Positions 48,558 through 59,169 of a stretch of DNA of 64,000 nt are shown here, one piece after another. The DNA is from Clostridiales bacterium (lineage in GTDB: Bacteria; Bacillota; Clostridia; Oscillospirales; Oscillospiraceae). The translations under genes were made by a program, and so were the position numbers. The first letter of the stretch is position 1. The number at the start of each line of letters is the position of its first letter. The DNA is taken from assembly GCA_022774865.1 (NCBI GenBank), contig JALFLH010000035.1, positions 1 through 64,000 on the forward strand, given 5' to 3'. Below the pieces are notes generated by a model. That model was given only the letters and a program-made list of their open reading frames with translations. It was not told the DNA's origin and did not search any database.

Positions 48558-49535
48558 ATGAATACGGCAAAATACGTCTTGAAGCGTGTGCTGTTCATGC
48601 TGCTGACGTTTTTTATAATCATCTCCATCTGCTTTATCCTGATCCGCCTGCTGCCCAATGAAACGGCAACCATGTTCGGAAAGGATATGCAGCTCGTTCT
48701 CCAGAGTCGTTACCGTCAGGGCCTGACGGATATCAACGGCAACCCCATCCCGCTGATGCAGCAGTATGTAAACTTCGTCAGGAATACGCTGATCGGCGGC
48801 AACTGGGGCACCAGTGAAAAACTCTACTTCGGTCAGGACTGTTTCCAGATTTTTCTGAGCAAACTGCCCGCCACCGTTCTGGTCAACCTGTATTCTTCAC
48901 TGATGGCGGTTCCCCTCGGGTTGATGCTGGGCATCTACGCCGCGTTGAAAAAGAACAAGTGGCAGGATCACCTGATCTCCACCGGCGTTATGGTCATGGT
49001 TTCCGTGCCCAGCTATGTTTACGCCTTTCTGGTGCAGTATCTGCTGTGCTTCAAGCTCAAGCTGTTTCCGGTGGTCATGGAAGCGGGCACCAACTATTTC
49101 TCCTGGGCGATGTTCAAGAGTATGCTGCCCGCGGTTCTTTCCCTGTCTTTTAGTTCCATTGCCGGTTATGCCCGCTACACCCGTGCGGAGCTGACGGAGG
49201 TTCTGACCAGTGAATATCTGCTCCTGGCCCGCACCAAGGGTCTGACCCGGGCGCAGACCACCGTTCGCCATGCCCTTCGTAATGCCATGGTGCCGATTTT
49301 CCCCTCCATCATTTCGGAGGTGATCTATGTCCTGTCCGGCTCCATTATTATTGAAAACATTTTTGTTGTGCCCGGTGTCGGAAGCCTGTATATCAATTCC
49401 ATTACCGCGCTGGACTACAACTTTTTCCTGCTGCTGTCCGCATTCTATACCCTGATCGGTCTGACTGCCGGTATCGTGGTGGACATCAGCTACGGTATCA
49501 TCGATCCGAGAATCAGAATGGGGAGTAAGAAATGA
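48558..49535 (+). CDS. oppB: Oligopeptide ABC transporter permease OppB
   Basis: The 325-residue protein has six membrane helices, an N-terminal YVLKRVLFMLLTFFIIISICFIL, and the permease EAA loop VLTSEYLLLARTKGLTRAQTTVRHALRNAMVPI. It is the typical length. It forms the translocation pore with OppC. ATG follows AGGGAGGATAAC. Its stop overlaps the oppC start by 4 bp. Confidence 0.95.
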   Translation: MNTAKYVLKRVLFMLLTFFIIISICFILIRLLPNETATMFGKDMQLVLQSRYRQGLTDINGNPIPLMQQYVNFVRNTLIGGNWGTSEKLYFGQDCFQIFLSKLPATVLVNLYSSLMAVPLGLMLGIYAALKKNKWQDHLISTGVMVMVSVPSYVYAFLVQYLLCFKLKLFPVVMEAGTNYFSWAMFKSMLPAVLSLSFSSIAGYARYTRAELTEVLTSEYLLLARTKGLTRAQTTVRHALRNAMVPIFPSIISEVIYVLSGSIIIENIFVVPGVGSLYINSITALDYNFFLLLSAFYTLIGLTAGIVVDISYGIIDPRIRMGSKK

Positions 49536-51076
49536 TGAATCAAAATAATATTCCTGAAATCCCCGCAGAAAAGTTCAAATTCGTCGGGGTTGATGCGAAA
49601 CTTCATGATCAGAAGTTTGATACCAAGCAGGTCAGCTATTTCCGGGACGCGTTCCGCCGCTTCTGCAAGAATAAAAGCTCCGTTGTGGCAGCGATTATCA
49701 TTATTGTATTGGTGCTCTATGCGATTTTTATTCCGGTGTTTTGTGAGACGACCTATTCCCGCGCGCTGACCGATACCACCTATCTGACCTATACCAAACT
49801 GCTGCCAAGAAACCCGATCTGCGTGAATCTGGGTCTGCATTTCTGGGACGGCGGCAGCAAGACTGTCCTTGGCGAAGCCAATTACGTCTATACCAAGGCC
49901 ATCGGCGTGGAGACCGGGCATGACATTATCACAAAGGAATATGGCACTACCACCGATGAAAACGGAAAGACCGCCTATGTTGCCCGCGTGGACAACTATA
50001 TCAGCAACGGCTTCACCTTCATGACCCTGACTGAAAAGCAGTATCAGGACATTCAGGCTTGGCAGAATGAGACAGGCGTTCAGGTTATTTATCCTGCCAC
50101 CAACGATAAAAAGACCTCGGATGCCAATATCTGGTATGAAGCGAACCAGAAGGGCGTTGCCAAGCTGGACAAGGACGGCAATTTTGTCCATAACTACAAG
50201 ACCAGCGGCAATGATGGCGACTACAATTCCCTGCGCGTGGCGGGAGACCCCGGCATCGAAAACCCCGATGCACAGGATCGTTACCGCTATGCCACTGTTA
50301 CGGGCGACTCCAGTTCCGTTTCCTATAAGTGCCGGGTGTTCAAGTACGCTTATTTCCAGTACCGTTACGGCTTTGAACCCTGCTTCCTGTTTGGCACCAA
50401 CGCCCTGGGACAGGACATTCTGACCCGTCTGGCTGCCGGCGCCCGGTTCTCTCTGGTGTTTGCTGTTTGCATTTCCGCCATCAACCTGTTCCTCGGCTGC
50501 GTCTACGGCGCCATCGAGGGCTACTACGGCGGCGCGGTGGATATGCTGATGGAGCGGTTCAGCGATATCCTCTCCCGCGTCCCATTTATGGTTGTCGCCA
50601 CACTGTTCCAGCTTCATCTGGCCAAGAAAGTGGGTGTTGTTCCTTCGCTGCTGTTCGCCTTTGTGCTGACGGGCTGGATCGGTACGGCTTCCACTGTGCG
50701 TATGCAGTTCTACCGCTTTAAAGGGCAGGAGTATATTCTGGCAGCCCGTACTCTGGGTGCCAGCGACGCACGGCTGATGTTCAAGCATATCTTCCCCAAC
50801 TCTCTGGGTACCATCATCACCAGTTCCGTGCTGGTCATTCCCGGGGTTCTGTTCTCCGAATCCACCCTGACCTATCTGGGCATCGTAAATCTGGACAGCT
50901 CCACCATGACATCCATCGGCACCATGCTGGCCAACGGACGCCAGTTCCTGTCCAGCTATCCCCACATTATTTTCTTCCCCGCGTTGTTTATTTCCCTTCT
51001 GGAAATTTCCTTTAACCTGTTCGGCAACGGCCTGCGTGACGCATTTAATCCTGCATTGAGGGGGTCCGATGAATGA
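49532..51076 (+). CDS. oppC: Oligopeptide ABC transporter permease OppC, enlarged
   Basis: The 514-residue protein is about 200 residues longer than usual OppC. The first helix (SSVVAAIIIIVLVLYAIFIPVF, about 50-72) is followed by a hydrophilic region of about 210 residues, which would lie outside the cell. The normal core then starts with FGTNALGQDILTRLAAGARFSLV (about 288) and includes the EAA loop EYILAARTLGASDARLMFKHIFPNS. The insert contains Tyr/Thr/Asp-rich segments with no recognised domain. It may contact the enlarged OppA. It is coupled to oppB and oppD by 4-bp overlaps. Confidence 0.92.
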   Translation: MMNQNNIPEIPAEKFKFVGVDAKLHDQKFDTKQVSYFRDAFRRFCKNKSSVVAAIIIIVLVLYAIFIPVFCETTYSRALTDTTYLTYTKLLPRNPICVNLGLHFWDGGSKTVLGEANYVYTKAIGVETGHDIITKEYGTTTDENGKTAYVARVDNYISNGFTFMTLTEKQYQDIQAWQNETGVQVIYPATNDKKTSDANIWYEANQKGVAKLDKDGNFVHNYKTSGNDGDYNSLRVAGDPGIENPDAQDRYRYATVTGDSSSVSYKCRVFKYAYFQYRYGFEPCFLFGTNALGQDILTRLAAGARFSLVFAVCISAINLFLGCVYGAIEGYYGGAVDMLMERFSDILSRVPFMVVATLFQLHLAKKVGVVPSLLFAFVLTGWIGTASTVRMQFYRFKGQEYILAARTLGASDARLMFKHIFPNSLGTIITSSVLVIPGVLFSESTLTYLGIVNLDSSTMTSIGTMLANGRQFLSSYPHIIFFPALFISLLEISFNLFGNGLRDAFNPALRGSDE

Positions 51077-53220
51077 GTACAGAAAAGAAACTTCAGGTCA
51101 AAAATCTGACGATCTCCTTCCGAACCGTCAACGGAAAGCTACAGGCGGTTCGTGATATCTCCTTCGACCTGTACAAGGGTGAGACACTGGCCATCGTGGG
51201 CGAGTCTGGCTCGGGCAAGTCCGCCACCAGCAAGACCATTCTTGGCATATCCGCTGCCAATACCATTGTGGAGGGCGGCGAGATCCTCTATGACGGAAAA
51301 GACCTGCTGAAGATCAGCGAAGAGGACTTCCACCATATCCGCGGCGACAAAATCGCCATGGTGTTTCAGGACCCCCTGTCCAGTCTGAATCCCATCATGC
51401 GTGTCGGCAAGCAGCTGACTGAGGCCATGCTGCTGAAGAATAAGGCCAACCGCCGGGAATGCAGAAAAAAACTGGCCGACAGTCTGAAAAGCCTGAATGA
51501 GGCAATGAACGGCGCCGGCTGTCAGGCGGATAAGGGTATGTTCGACACGTTCCGCAGCGTCATCAAAGCACAGGCCAAGTATGAACGTCCCTATGATACG
51601 GCTCATACCAATGCCACTGCCGCGCTCAAGGCAGCAGAGGATGTGCTCCTCGCCATCGACAAGGACGCATTGACGACCCCCCGCGAGGACTGCCGGGAGC
51701 TGAAGAATTACGCCGCCGGTTCCGTTGACCGTTTTGTGGTGCGTGACGGTGAGCGGATGAAGAACCTGCTGACTACTATGATGCGGCAGGCCGCTTCCGG
51801 CGAGCGCAGTAAGGACTTCTCCGCGCTGAAACAGACGGTGACTGAACTTCGCGCCATGCTTCAGGCCGCGCTGGCGGAAGAAAAGCCCGATTTCTTTGCC
51901 CTTGGCTGCTATCTGGTGCTGGATCAGAAGCAGATCGGCGATGAGAATGCCCAGACGCTGAACCGGCTCTGCGCGGCCTGCACCCACGGCTCTTTTATGA
52001 CCAGATTTATGGACTGCGCCTGTGCCGCACTGCGGTTTTCCGCGAACCGTTCCGCGCAGGCCATGACAGACGCGCTTCCCAGACTGGAAGCGGCCGAAAA
52101 GCAGTTCTCGGATCAGATGCCGGATGAGAGCGGGGCAAGAAAGCTGGCAAAGGAGCTTTCGGATCTGGTGGAAAAGGCCATTGATCCGTTGGAGACGGTC
52201 AAGGAGAGCGCTGCCTACACCTTCCGGGTGAGCCTGATCAGCGCGCTGGATACCTATTACAAAGGCGTGAGCGGCAACGCCGCGGAGCAGAAGCGCTTCG
52301 ACAGGCAGACCGCCAAATACGAAGCGGCAGTCGCCCGGGGCAAAACCCCCAACGGCAAGGTTGCGCCGCTGGCACTGGTGGATCTGGATATTGCCAAGCA
52401 GAGCATTGTCCACATTCTGAGCAATATGCGAGAGCAGTTCACCGCACGAATCGAGGCGGTTCGCGGTTTCGACTATGCAAAGCGTGGGGAGGCCTACCTG
52501 CTTTGGCTGCGGGAAACGGCCATGGGTGAAATTCACAAGGTAACCCGCTCCATGGCAAAGGACGCGGCGATCCGCACCATGGAACAGGTTGGCATTTCCG
52601 AAGCCAGAAAGCGTTACCGTCAGTACCCATTTGAGTTTTCCGGCGGTATGCGCCAGAGAATTGTGATTGCCATTTCCCTGATGGCCAATCCTGACATCCT
52701 GATCTGTGACGAACCGACCACCGCGTTGGACGTGACCATTCAGGCTCAGATTTTGGAGCTGATCAACAACCTGAAGCGCGAACGCGACCTGTCCGTTATC
52801 TTTATTACCCATGATTTGGGCGTGGTGGCCAATATGGCTGACCGGATTGCGGTTATGTATGCCGGCAAGATCGTGGAATACGGCACGGCGGAGGATGTGT
52901 TCTATCATCCGGCGCATCCCTATACCTGGGCGCTGTTGGCATCCATCCCCGATCTGAACAGCAAGGATAAGCTGGAAGCCATTCCCGGCACACCGCCGAA
53001 CATGATCTATCCGCCGGTGGGCGACGCATTCGCCGCCCGGAACAAGTATGCGCTGCAGATCGACTTCGAGGAGCAGCCGCCCATGTTCCAGATCAGCGAT
53101 ACCCACTATGCGGCAACCTGGCTTCTGCATCCCAATGCGCCCCATGTGGAGATGCCCGATATTGTGAAGGATCGCATTGCGCGCATGAGCAAACTGGGAG
53201 GTGCCGAAAATGGCCAATGA
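51073..53220 (+). CDS. oppD: Oligopeptide ABC transporter ATPase OppD with a ~360-residue helical insertion
   Basis: The 715-residue protein has the OppD ATPase split by a long insertion. Walker [13 protein letters not shown] (about 43-54) and Q-loop [11 protein letters not shown] come first. After [13 protein letters not shown] (about 128) about 360 mainly helical residues follow, rich in Ala, Lys, Glu. The normal order then resumes with [12 protein letters not shown] (about 515), Walker [14 protein letters not shown] and H-loop FITHDLG. The oligopeptide/dipeptide C-terminal motif region follows but without the usual Cys-rich cluster. Standard OppD is about 330-350 residues. The insert lies in the helical subdomain, between Q-loop and signature. 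Function of the insert unknown. Confidence 0.92.
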   Translation: MSTEKKLQVKNLTISFRTVNGKLQAVRDISFDLYKGETLAIVGESGSGKSATSKTILGISAANTIVEGGEILYDGKDLLKISEEDFHHIRGDKIAMVFQDPLSSLNPIMRVGKQLTEAMLLKNKANRRECRKKLADSLKSLNEAMNGAGCQADKGMFDTFRSVIKAQAKYERPYDTAHTNATAALKAAEDVLLAIDKDALTTPREDCRELKNYAAGSVDRFVVRDGERMKNLLTTMMRQAASGERSKDFSALKQTVTELRAMLQAALAEEKPDFFALGCYLVLDQKQIGDENAQTLNRLCAACTHGSFMTRFMDCACAALRFSANRSAQAMTDALPRLEAAEKQFSDQMPDESGARKLAKELSDLVEKAIDPLETVKESAAYTFRVSLISALDTYYKGVSGNAAEQKRFDRQTAKYEAAVARGKTPNGKVAPLALVDLDIAKQSIVHILSNMREQFTARIEAVRGFDYAKRGEAYLLWLRETAMGEIHKVTRSMAKDAAIRTMEQVGISEARKRYRQYPFEFSGGMRQRIVIAISLMANPDILICDEPTTALDVTIQAQILELINNLKRERDLSVIFITHDLGVVANMADRIAVMYAGKIVEYGTAEDVFYHPAHPYTWALLASIPDLNSKDKLEAIPGTPPNMIYPPVGDAFAARNKYALQIDFEEQPPMFQISDTHYAATWLLHPNAPHVEMPDIVKDRIARMSKLGGAENGQ

Positions 53221-54283
53221 GAAAGAAGTCCTGCTGCGGGTGGAAAATCTGTGCCAGTATTTCAAGCTGGATGCCCACACGGTCAACAAGGCGGTTGACA
53301 ATGTGAGCTTCGATATTAAAAAGGGCGAGGTTTTCGGCCTGGTCGGCGAATCCGGCTGCGGCAAAACCACCACGGGGCGCAGCATTATCAAGCTGTATGA
53401 CATCACTTCCGGCAGCGTCTATTTCAAGGGACAGCGCATCTGCGCCGGTACCAAATCCTACAAAGACGCCATTGCTGCTGCCCGGCGGGAAAAACGCGGA
53501 TGCACCGATAAAACCCGTCTGGCGGAACTGGATCAGATCATTGCCGACAATCGGAAGGAGATCAAATCCGCCAAGGAAGACCACAAAAATGCTGACCGGA
53601 AGCTGGTCAATGAAATTCAGATGATTTTTCAGGATCCCATTGCCTCGCTGGACCCCCGCATGACCGTCCGGGACATTATTGCCGAGGGTCTGGTCATCAA
53701 GGGCGTCAAGGATAAGGAGTATATCGACAATAAGGTCTATGAAATGCTGGAAACCGTCGGTCTGGTGCGGGAGCACGCCTCCCGCTATCCCCATGAGTTT
53801 TCCGGCGGCCAGCGCCAGCGTATCGGCGTGGCACGGAGCCTGATTATGGAGCCGAGCCTGATTATTGCAGATGAACCGATTTCCGCGCTGGACGTGTCCA
53901 TCCGTGCCCAGATCATCAATCTTTTGAACGATTTGCGGAACAGACTGGGCATTACCATCCTGTTTATTGCCCATGATCTGTCTGTGGTTAAGTATTTCTC
54001 TGACCGTATTGGCGTGATGTATTACGGAAAAATGGTGGAGCTGGCCGATTCCGAGGAACTGTTCCGCCACCCGCTGCACCCCTATACCCGGTCCCTGCTG
54101 TCCGCCATTCCCCAGCCTGACCCCAATTATGAGAAAAACCGGAAGCGTATCGTCTACAATCCCATTGCGGATCATGACTACCGTAATTCCCAGCCTTCCT
54201 TCCGGGAGGTTTGCACCGGACACTTCGTCCTGTGCGATGACGCGGAATTTGAACGCTACCGGAAGATTGTTGAGGAAGGCTGA
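53210..54283 (+). CDS. oppF: Oligopeptide ABC transporter ATPase OppF with short insertion
   Basis: The 357-residue ATPase has Walker A GESGCGKTTTGR, Q-loop MIFQDPIASLDPRM, signature FSGGQRQR, Walker B LIIADEPISALDVS and H-loop FIAHDLSVVK. A charged insertion of about 45 residues (around 78-130) precedes the Q-loop. The C-terminal motif HPYTRSLLSAIP is typical of Opp/Dpp. ATG 53210 follows GGAGGT; the overlap with oppD is 11 bp. Confidence 0.94.
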   Translation: MANEKEVLLRVENLCQYFKLDAHTVNKAVDNVSFDIKKGEVFGLVGESGCGKTTTGRSIIKLYDITSGSVYFKGQRICAGTKSYKDAIAAARREKRGCTDKTRLAELDQIIADNRKEIKSAKEDHKNADRKLVNEIQMIFQDPIASLDPRMTVRDIIAEGLVIKGVKDKEYIDNKVYEMLETVGLVREHASRYPHEFSGGQRQRIGVARSLIMEPSLIIADEPISALDVSIRAQIINLLNDLRNRLGITILFIAHDLSVVKYFSDRIGVMYYGKMVELADSEELFRHPLHPYTRSLLSAIPQPDPNYEKNRKRIVYNPIADHDYRNSQPSFREVCTGHFVLCDDAEFERYRKIVEEG

Positions 54284-54678
54284 TGCGTGACGCGGTTCGG
54301 AAATACCTGATTGATACGGCGATTGGGGTGGCAATTGCCTTCATAGCCTGCGTCAGTCAGGGTATCTTCAAGACGGAAAGCACCGTAGATACCATCAGAA
54401 TCCTTTGTGACGGCTTCTTCGCCGCAGCCATGCTGCTTCTGGCGGCGGGCGGGCTGCAGTGGACGTACAATGGCGGCGTGATGGATGGGCTTGGTTTCAG
54501 CTTCAAAATGGCTTTCAGCCGGATTCGGGGTGACTTTGAATCGTCCCATATGACCTTCTCTGAGTACCGTGAGCGAAGAGAGAAAAAATCCAGCACCCCG
54601 GCGTATCTGCTGCTGGCAGGCGCCAGCCATCTGGTGATTGCGCTGATTTTCTTTGCGATCTATTACGGAATTCAATAA
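54283..54678 (+). CDS. DUF3899 family membrane protein
   Basis: The 131-residue protein has three predicted helices (IGVAIAFIACVSQGIF, DGFFAAAMLLLAAGGL, LVIALIFFAIYYGI) and a cytoplasmic FSEYRERREKK loop, the hallmark of DUF3899. It overlaps the oppF stop by 1 bp and ends the opp operon. DUF3899 often follows opp genes in Clostridia, suggesting an accessory role for the transporter; not proven. Confidence 0.85.
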   Translation: MRDAVRKYLIDTAIGVAIAFIACVSQGIFKTESTVDTIRILCDGFFAAAMLLLAAGGLQWTYNGGVMDGLGFSFKMAFSRIRGDFESSHMTFSEYRERREKKSSTPAYLLLAGASHLVIALIFFAIYYGIQ

Positions 54679-54679
54679 T

Positions 54680-54713
54680 GCAAAGCGCGCCGCCTGCGGG
54701 CGGCGCGCTTTGC
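54680..54713 (+). terminator. First of two opp operon end hairpins
   Basis: A perfect 15-bp GC-rich stem (54680-54694 with 54699-54713). No T tract. Confidence 0.6.
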
Positions 54714-54723
54714 AGACAGACTG

Positions 54724-54766
54724 AAAGAACCCCAATGCAGTTGACCAGACCGCATTGGGGTTCTTT
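54724..54766. terminator. Second opp operon terminator, bidirectional
   Basis: AAAGAACCCCAATGC pairs perfectly with GCATTGGGGTTCTTT. T-rich on one side, A-rich on the other. The AT-rich region 54770-54971 has no gene. Confidence 0.8.
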
Positions 54767-54971
54767 CATGAGAAAAGAGAGGTAAGAAAATGAAAAAGAA
54801 AGGAATGAACAAATGAAGATCAGAAGTTGTTTATCAACTTTCTAACTGCATTATATCCGATGAGTGTTAAATATATAAGTGGATAAATATTAAGCAATTA
54901 TGAAGTTGCATAATATCTACGAATTGACCACCGGAAAAATTGTGAAATTTTTATGACGATTGGATAGCCCC

Positions 54972-54999
54972 TTGACTTTTCGGAAAAATGGAGTATAGT
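54972..54999 (+). promoter_or_regulatory. clpB promoter
   Basis: TTGACT (54972-54977) and TATAGT (54994-54999), 16-bp spacer, immediately before the CIRCE element. Confidence 0.75.
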
Positions 55000-55012
55000 G
55001 TGGATAAATGAA

Positions 55013-55039
55013 TTAGCACTCGCATCAAACGAGTGCTAA
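55013..55039. promoter_or_regulatory. CIRCE operator (HrcA binding site)
   Basis: TTAGCACTC-N9-GAGTGCTAA is a perfect CIRCE inverted repeat, placed just after the promoter and before the SD site. HrcA bound here represses clpB until heat or unfolded protein releases it. Confidence 0.97.
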
Positions 55040-55059
55040 AACCGAAGGAGCGTGTTGAT

Positions 55060-57651
55060 ATGAACTTTAATAATTATACGCAGAAGTCACTGGAAGCGAT
55101 TCAATCCGCGCAGAATATTGCAAGATCCAATAATCATCAGCAGCTTGAGCAGATTCACCTGCTGCTTGCCCTTCTGCAGCAGGATGGGGGGCTGATTCCC
55201 CAACTGCTGCGCAAGATGGGGATTACCGTGGAGAGTCTGGAGGCCGCTGCAAAGCAGGAGCTGAACAAGATTCCCGGCGTGACTGGTTCCCGGGAGGCGG
55301 ACAAATTCTATATCACCGCCGATGTGGACGCAACCTTTACGGCTGCAGAGAATCAGGCAAAGGCCATGAAGGACGAGTTCGTCTCCGTGGAGCACCTGTT
55401 CCTCGGCCTGCTTGAGACGGCGCAGGACGCGGTTGCAAATCTGTTTCACACCTACAATATCCGCAGGGAGGACTGCCTGCAGGCGTTGCAGGCAGTGCGG
55501 GGCAACCAGCGTGTGACCTCCGATAATCCGGAGGGAACCTATGACGCACTTGAAAAATATGGCACAGATCTGGTTAAACGAGCCAGAGAACAGAAACAGG
55601 ACCCGGTCATCGGCCGGGATGAGGAAATTCGAAATGTCATTCGGATTTTGTCCCGCAAGACGAAGAATAACCCTGTGCTGATCGGCGAGCCGGGCGTTGG
55701 TAAAACTGCCATTGCCGAGGGACTGGCGCAGCGGATTGTGAAGAAGGATGTACCCAAGAGCTTGCAGGACAAGACGATCTTCTCTCTGGATATGGGCGCG
55801 CTGATTGCCGGCGCCAAATACCGGGGTGAATTTGAGGAGCGGCTGAAGGCCGTCCTGAATGAGGTCAAGCAGTCCGACGGCAGAATCATTCTCTTCATTG
55901 ATGAGCTGCATACCATTGTGGGTGCGGGCAAGACTGAGGGCAGCATGGATGCTGGCAACCTGCTGAAGCCCATGCTGGCACGGGGTGAGCTGCACTGCAT
56001 CGGTGCGACCACGCTGGACGAGTACCGGCAGTATATTGAGAAGGACGCGGCGCTGGAGCGCCGGTTCCAGCCGGTAACGGTTCAGGAGCCGACGGTGGAG
56101 GACACCATTGCCATTCTCCGTGGGCTGAAGGAACGTTATGAGGTTTTCCACGGCGTGAAAATCGCGGATTCTGCCATCATTGCTGCGGCAACCCTGTCGC
56201 ACCGGTATATTACCGACCGGTTCCTGCCCGACAAGGCAATTGACCTGATCGACGAAGCCTGCGCCCAGATCCGCACGGAGATGGACTCCATGCCGACCGA
56301 GCTGGACGCGGTATCCCGGAAGATTATCCAGATGGAGATCGAGGAGGCCGCGCTGAAGAAAGAGGAAGATGAGCTGTCCAAGGGCCGTCTGGCTGAACTG
56401 CAGAAGGAACTGGCGGAAGAACGGGACAAATTCAACGCCATGAAAGCCCAGTGGGAGAACGAGAAGAACGCCATTGGAAAGGTGCAGCAGCTTCGTGAGA
56501 AGATCGAGGATCTGAACCGCCAGATTGAAGCGGCGGAGCAGAATTATGATCTGGAAAAAGCCGCCGAACTGAAATATGGCCGTCTGCCGGAAGCTCAGCG
56601 CCAGCTCGCCGAGGAGGAGCAGAAGGCGCAGTCCGCCAAGGAGAGCAATATCCTGCGCGACCGGGTAACAGATGAGGAGATCGCAAAGATTGTGGAGCGC
56701 TGGACGGGTATTCCCGTGGCACGACTGGTTCAGGGCGAGCGGGAGAAGCTGCTCCATCTGGATGAGACACTGCACCAGCGGGTCGTTGGGCAGGATGAGG
56801 CCGTGCAGGCTGTGACGGAGGCAATCCAGCGCAGCCGTGCCGGCATTCAGGACCCCAACAGGCCCATCGGCTCCTTCCTCTTCCTTGGCCCCACGGGCGT
56901 GGGAAAGACCGAGCTTGCCAAAGCGCTGGCGCAGGCATTGTTTGACGACGAGAACAATCTGGTGCGGATTGATATGTCCGAGTATATGGAAAAATACTCG
57001 GTCTCCCGTCTGATCGGCGCGCCTCCGGGATATGTGGGCTATGAGGAGGGCGGCCAACTGACCGAGGCCGTGCGCCGCAAGCCCTATTCCGTTGTGCTGT
57101 TCGATGAGGTGGAAAAGGCCCATCCCGACGTTTTCAATGTGCTGCTGCAGGTGCTGGACGACGGCCGGATTACCGATTCTCAGGGACGCACGGTGGATTT
57201 CAAGAATACCATCATCATTCTGACCTCCAACCTTGGTTCCGAGTATCTGCTGGGCGGTATCAACGCCGACGGCACCATCCGTGAGGACGCCAGAGCACAG
57301 GTGGAGGCGCTGCTGCGGCGTTCCTTCCGGCCGGAATTCCTGAACCGTCTGGATGAGATCGTGTTCTACAAGCCTTTGACCAAGGAGAACGTGGCGAAGA
57401 TCATCGATCTGCAGATTGCCAAGCTGAACAACCGGCTTGCGGAGCAGCAGATCACCTGCGTGCTCACGGACGCGGCCAAGTCCGCCATTGTGGACGCGGC
57501 CTACGATCCCCAATATGGCGCCCGTCCGCTGCGCCGGTATGTACAGCACACCGTGGAGACCATGCTCAGCAAGCGCCTGCTGAAAGGCGACGTGGTTCCC
57601 GGCCAGACCGTTACCGTGGACGCGGTGAACGGCGAGCTTGTCATGAAATAA
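55060..57651 (+). CDS. clpB: ATP-dependent chaperone ClpB
   Basis: The 863-residue disaggregase has the Clp N-domain (about 1-140; [20 protein letters not shown]), AAA domain 1 with Walker [10 protein letters not shown] and Walker [16 protein letters not shown], the coiled-coil middle domain that distinguishes ClpB (about 400-530), AAA domain 2 with [15 protein letters not shown] and [14 protein letters not shown], and the C-terminal oligomerisation domain. With DnaK it recovers aggregated proteins. The full length fits ClpB rather than ClpC (which would have a shorter middle). ATG 55060 follows GAAGGAG. CIRCE control is typical of Clostridia. Confidence 0.97.
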   Translation: MNFNNYTQKSLEAIQSAQNIARSNNHQQLEQIHLLLALLQQDGGLIPQLLRKMGITVESLEAAAKQELNKIPGVTGSREADKFYITADVDATFTAAENQAKAMKDEFVSVEHLFLGLLETAQDAVANLFHTYNIRREDCLQALQAVRGNQRVTSDNPEGTYDALEKYGTDLVKRAREQKQDPVIGRDEEIRNVIRILSRKTKNNPVLIGEPGVGKTAIAEGLAQRIVKKDVPKSLQDKTIFSLDMGALIAGAKYRGEFEERLKAVLNEVKQSDGRIILFIDELHTIVGAGKTEGSMDAGNLLKPMLARGELHCIGATTLDEYRQYIEKDAALERRFQPVTVQEPTVEDTIAILRGLKERYEVFHGVKIADSAIIAAATLSHRYITDRFLPDKAIDLIDEACAQIRTEMDSMPTELDAVSRKIIQMEIEEAALKKEEDELSKGRLAELQKELAEERDKFNAMKAQWENEKNAIGKVQQLREKIEDLNRQIEAAEQNYDLEKAAELKYGRLPEAQRQLAEEEQKAQSAKESNILRDRVTDEEIAKIVERWTGIPVARLVQGEREKLLHLDETLHQRVVGQDEAVQAVTEAIQRSRAGIQDPNRPIGSFLFLGPTGVGKTELAKALAQALFDDENNLVRIDMSEYMEKYSVSRLIGAPPGYVGYEEGGQLTEAVRRKPYSVVLFDEVEKAHPDVFNVLLQVLDDGRITDSQGRTVDFKNTIIILTSNLGSEYLLGGINADGTIREDARAQVEALLRRSFRPEFLNRLDEIVFYKPLTKENVAKIIDLQIAKLNNRLAEQQITCVLTDAAKSAIVDAAYDPQYGARPLRRYVQHTVETMLSKRLLKGDVVPGQTVTVDAVNGELVMK

Positions 57652-57656
57652 TGCGC

Positions 57657-57685
57657 GAGGGCATCCGATGGATGCCCTCATTTTT
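57657..57685 (+). terminator. clpB terminator
   Basis: GAGGGCATCC/GGATGCCCTC stem followed by ATTTTT. Confidence 0.9.
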
Positions 57686-57761
57686 CATTCTGAATGGTGA
57701 GAAACTATAGAATATACACAAAAACAGATGAAAACCTGTATTATTTTGGAGAAGATGGGGA

Positions 57762-57790
57762 TTGAAACAAAAAACAGCCGGTGTTATACT
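57762..57790 (+). promoter_or_regulatory. Promoter of the MATE gene at 57821
   Basis: TTGAAA (57762-57767) and TATACT (57785-57790), 17-bp spacer. Confidence 0.7.
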
Positions 57791-57820
57791 GATATGGATT
57801 CGGAAGAGAGGTTTTTGAAG

Positions 57821-59167
57821 ATGCAACAACAGCGGCTGTTTTCAAATAAAACGCTGGTTCGCCTGATTATCCCTCTGGTCATTGAGCAGGGACTGGCGGT
57901 GCTGGTGGGAATGTGTGACGGGGTGATGGTTTCCTCCGTGGGCGAGGCGGCCATCTCCGGCGTCTCGCTGGTGGACATGATCAACAATGTGGTGCTGACG
58001 CTGTTTGCGGCTCTGGCCACCGGCGGCGCGGTGATCACCAGCCAGTACCTGGGCGCCCGGCAAATGGAAAACGCCCGACGTTCCATCGGCCAGCTCGTCC
58101 TGATGGCGGGCGCTTTCGGCTTCGGGGCAATGGGGCTGTGTCTGGCACTGGGACGGGGCATGATGCGGTTGTTTTTCGGCAGCATCGCGCCGGACGTGAT
58201 GGAGGCGGGGATGATCTACTTCCGGATCACGGCGATTTCTTTTCCGTTTATCGCGTTGTACAATGCAGGTGCGGCGATATACCGGAGCGTGGGCAACAGC
58301 AAGGTGTCCATGAAGGTCAGTATCGGTATGAATCTGATCAATGTGGGCGGAAATGCTCTGTGTATTTATGGCCTGAAAATGGGCGTGGCGGGTGTGGCGC
58401 TGCCTACGCTGGTTTCCCGGATGGTGGCGGCGGCGGTCATTCTGTTTCTGGCGGCGCGACCGGATCAGACCCTTTGCCTGCAGGGAAAAAACCTGGTACA
58501 TATTCAGACCGGGATGATGAAGCATATTTTGCACATCGGCGTGCCCTCCGCCTTTGAAAACAGCCTGTTCCAGCTTGGACGGGTGGTGGTGGTCAGCATG
58601 ATTTCCCTGTTCGGCACCTGCCAGACCTCGGCCAACGCGGTTGCCAACAACCTGGACTCTTTGGGCGTTCTCATCGGACAGGCCATGGGGCTGGCCATGG
58701 TCACGGTCGTGGGACAGTGCATCGGGGCGGGAGACACGGATCAGGCGGTGTATTATACCCGCAAGCTGATGGTCTGGGACTATCTGTTTCAGGGCCTGTC
58801 CAACCTGTTGATTCTCGGTTTTCTGCCCCAACTGGTTGGCCTTTACGGAACGCTTTCGCCGGAGACCAGGGAGCTTTCGCTGCTGCTGGTGCGGATTCAC
58901 GTGACCAGCGCTATTGTGCTGTGGCCGGCATCCTTCGTGCTGCCCAATGCGCTGCGCGCCTCCAACGACGTACGCTTTACCATGGTGGTCAGCGTCGCGT
59001 CCATGGTCATTTTCCGCATTGGATTTTCCTGGGTGCTGTGCGTGCAGCTTGGCTATGGTGCGGTGGGCGTATGGATTGCCATGGTGATCGACTGGATTTG
59101 CCGCACGGCTTTCTTTGTTGGGCGGATCATATCCGGTAAATGGAAAACCAAATACGTGGCCGGATAG
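57821..59167 (+). CDS. MATE family efflux transporter
   Basis: The 448-residue protein has twelve predicted helices. N-terminal NKTLVRLIIPLVIEQGLAVLVGMCDGVMVSSVGEAA, GGAVITSQYLGARQMENARRS, and the second-half QAMGLAMVTVVGQCIGAGDTDQAVYYTRKL fit MATE transporters. It differs clearly from the MATE protein at 32645. Substrate unknown. ATG 57821 follows GAGAGG at 9-bp spacing; upstream in-frame ATGs precede the promoter. Confidence 0.9.
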   Translation: MQQQRLFSNKTLVRLIIPLVIEQGLAVLVGMCDGVMVSSVGEAAISGVSLVDMINNVVLTLFAALATGGAVITSQYLGARQMENARRSIGQLVLMAGAFGFGAMGLCLALGRGMMRLFFGSIAPDVMEAGMIYFRITAISFPFIALYNAGAAIYRSVGNSKVSMKVSIGMNLINVGGNALCIYGLKMGVAGVALPTLVSRMVAAAVILFLAARPDQTLCLQGKNLVHIQTGMMKHILHIGVPSAFENSLFQLGRVVVVSMISLFGTCQTSANAVANNLDSLGVLIGQAMGLAMVTVVGQCIGAGDTDQAVYYTRKLMVWDYLFQGLSNLLILGFLPQLVGLYGTLSPETRELSLLLVRIHVTSAIVLWPASFVLPNALRASNDVRFTMVVSVASMVIFRIGFSWVLCVQLGYGAVGVWIAMVIDWICRTAFFVGRIISGKWKTKYVAG

Positions 59168-59169
59168 AA

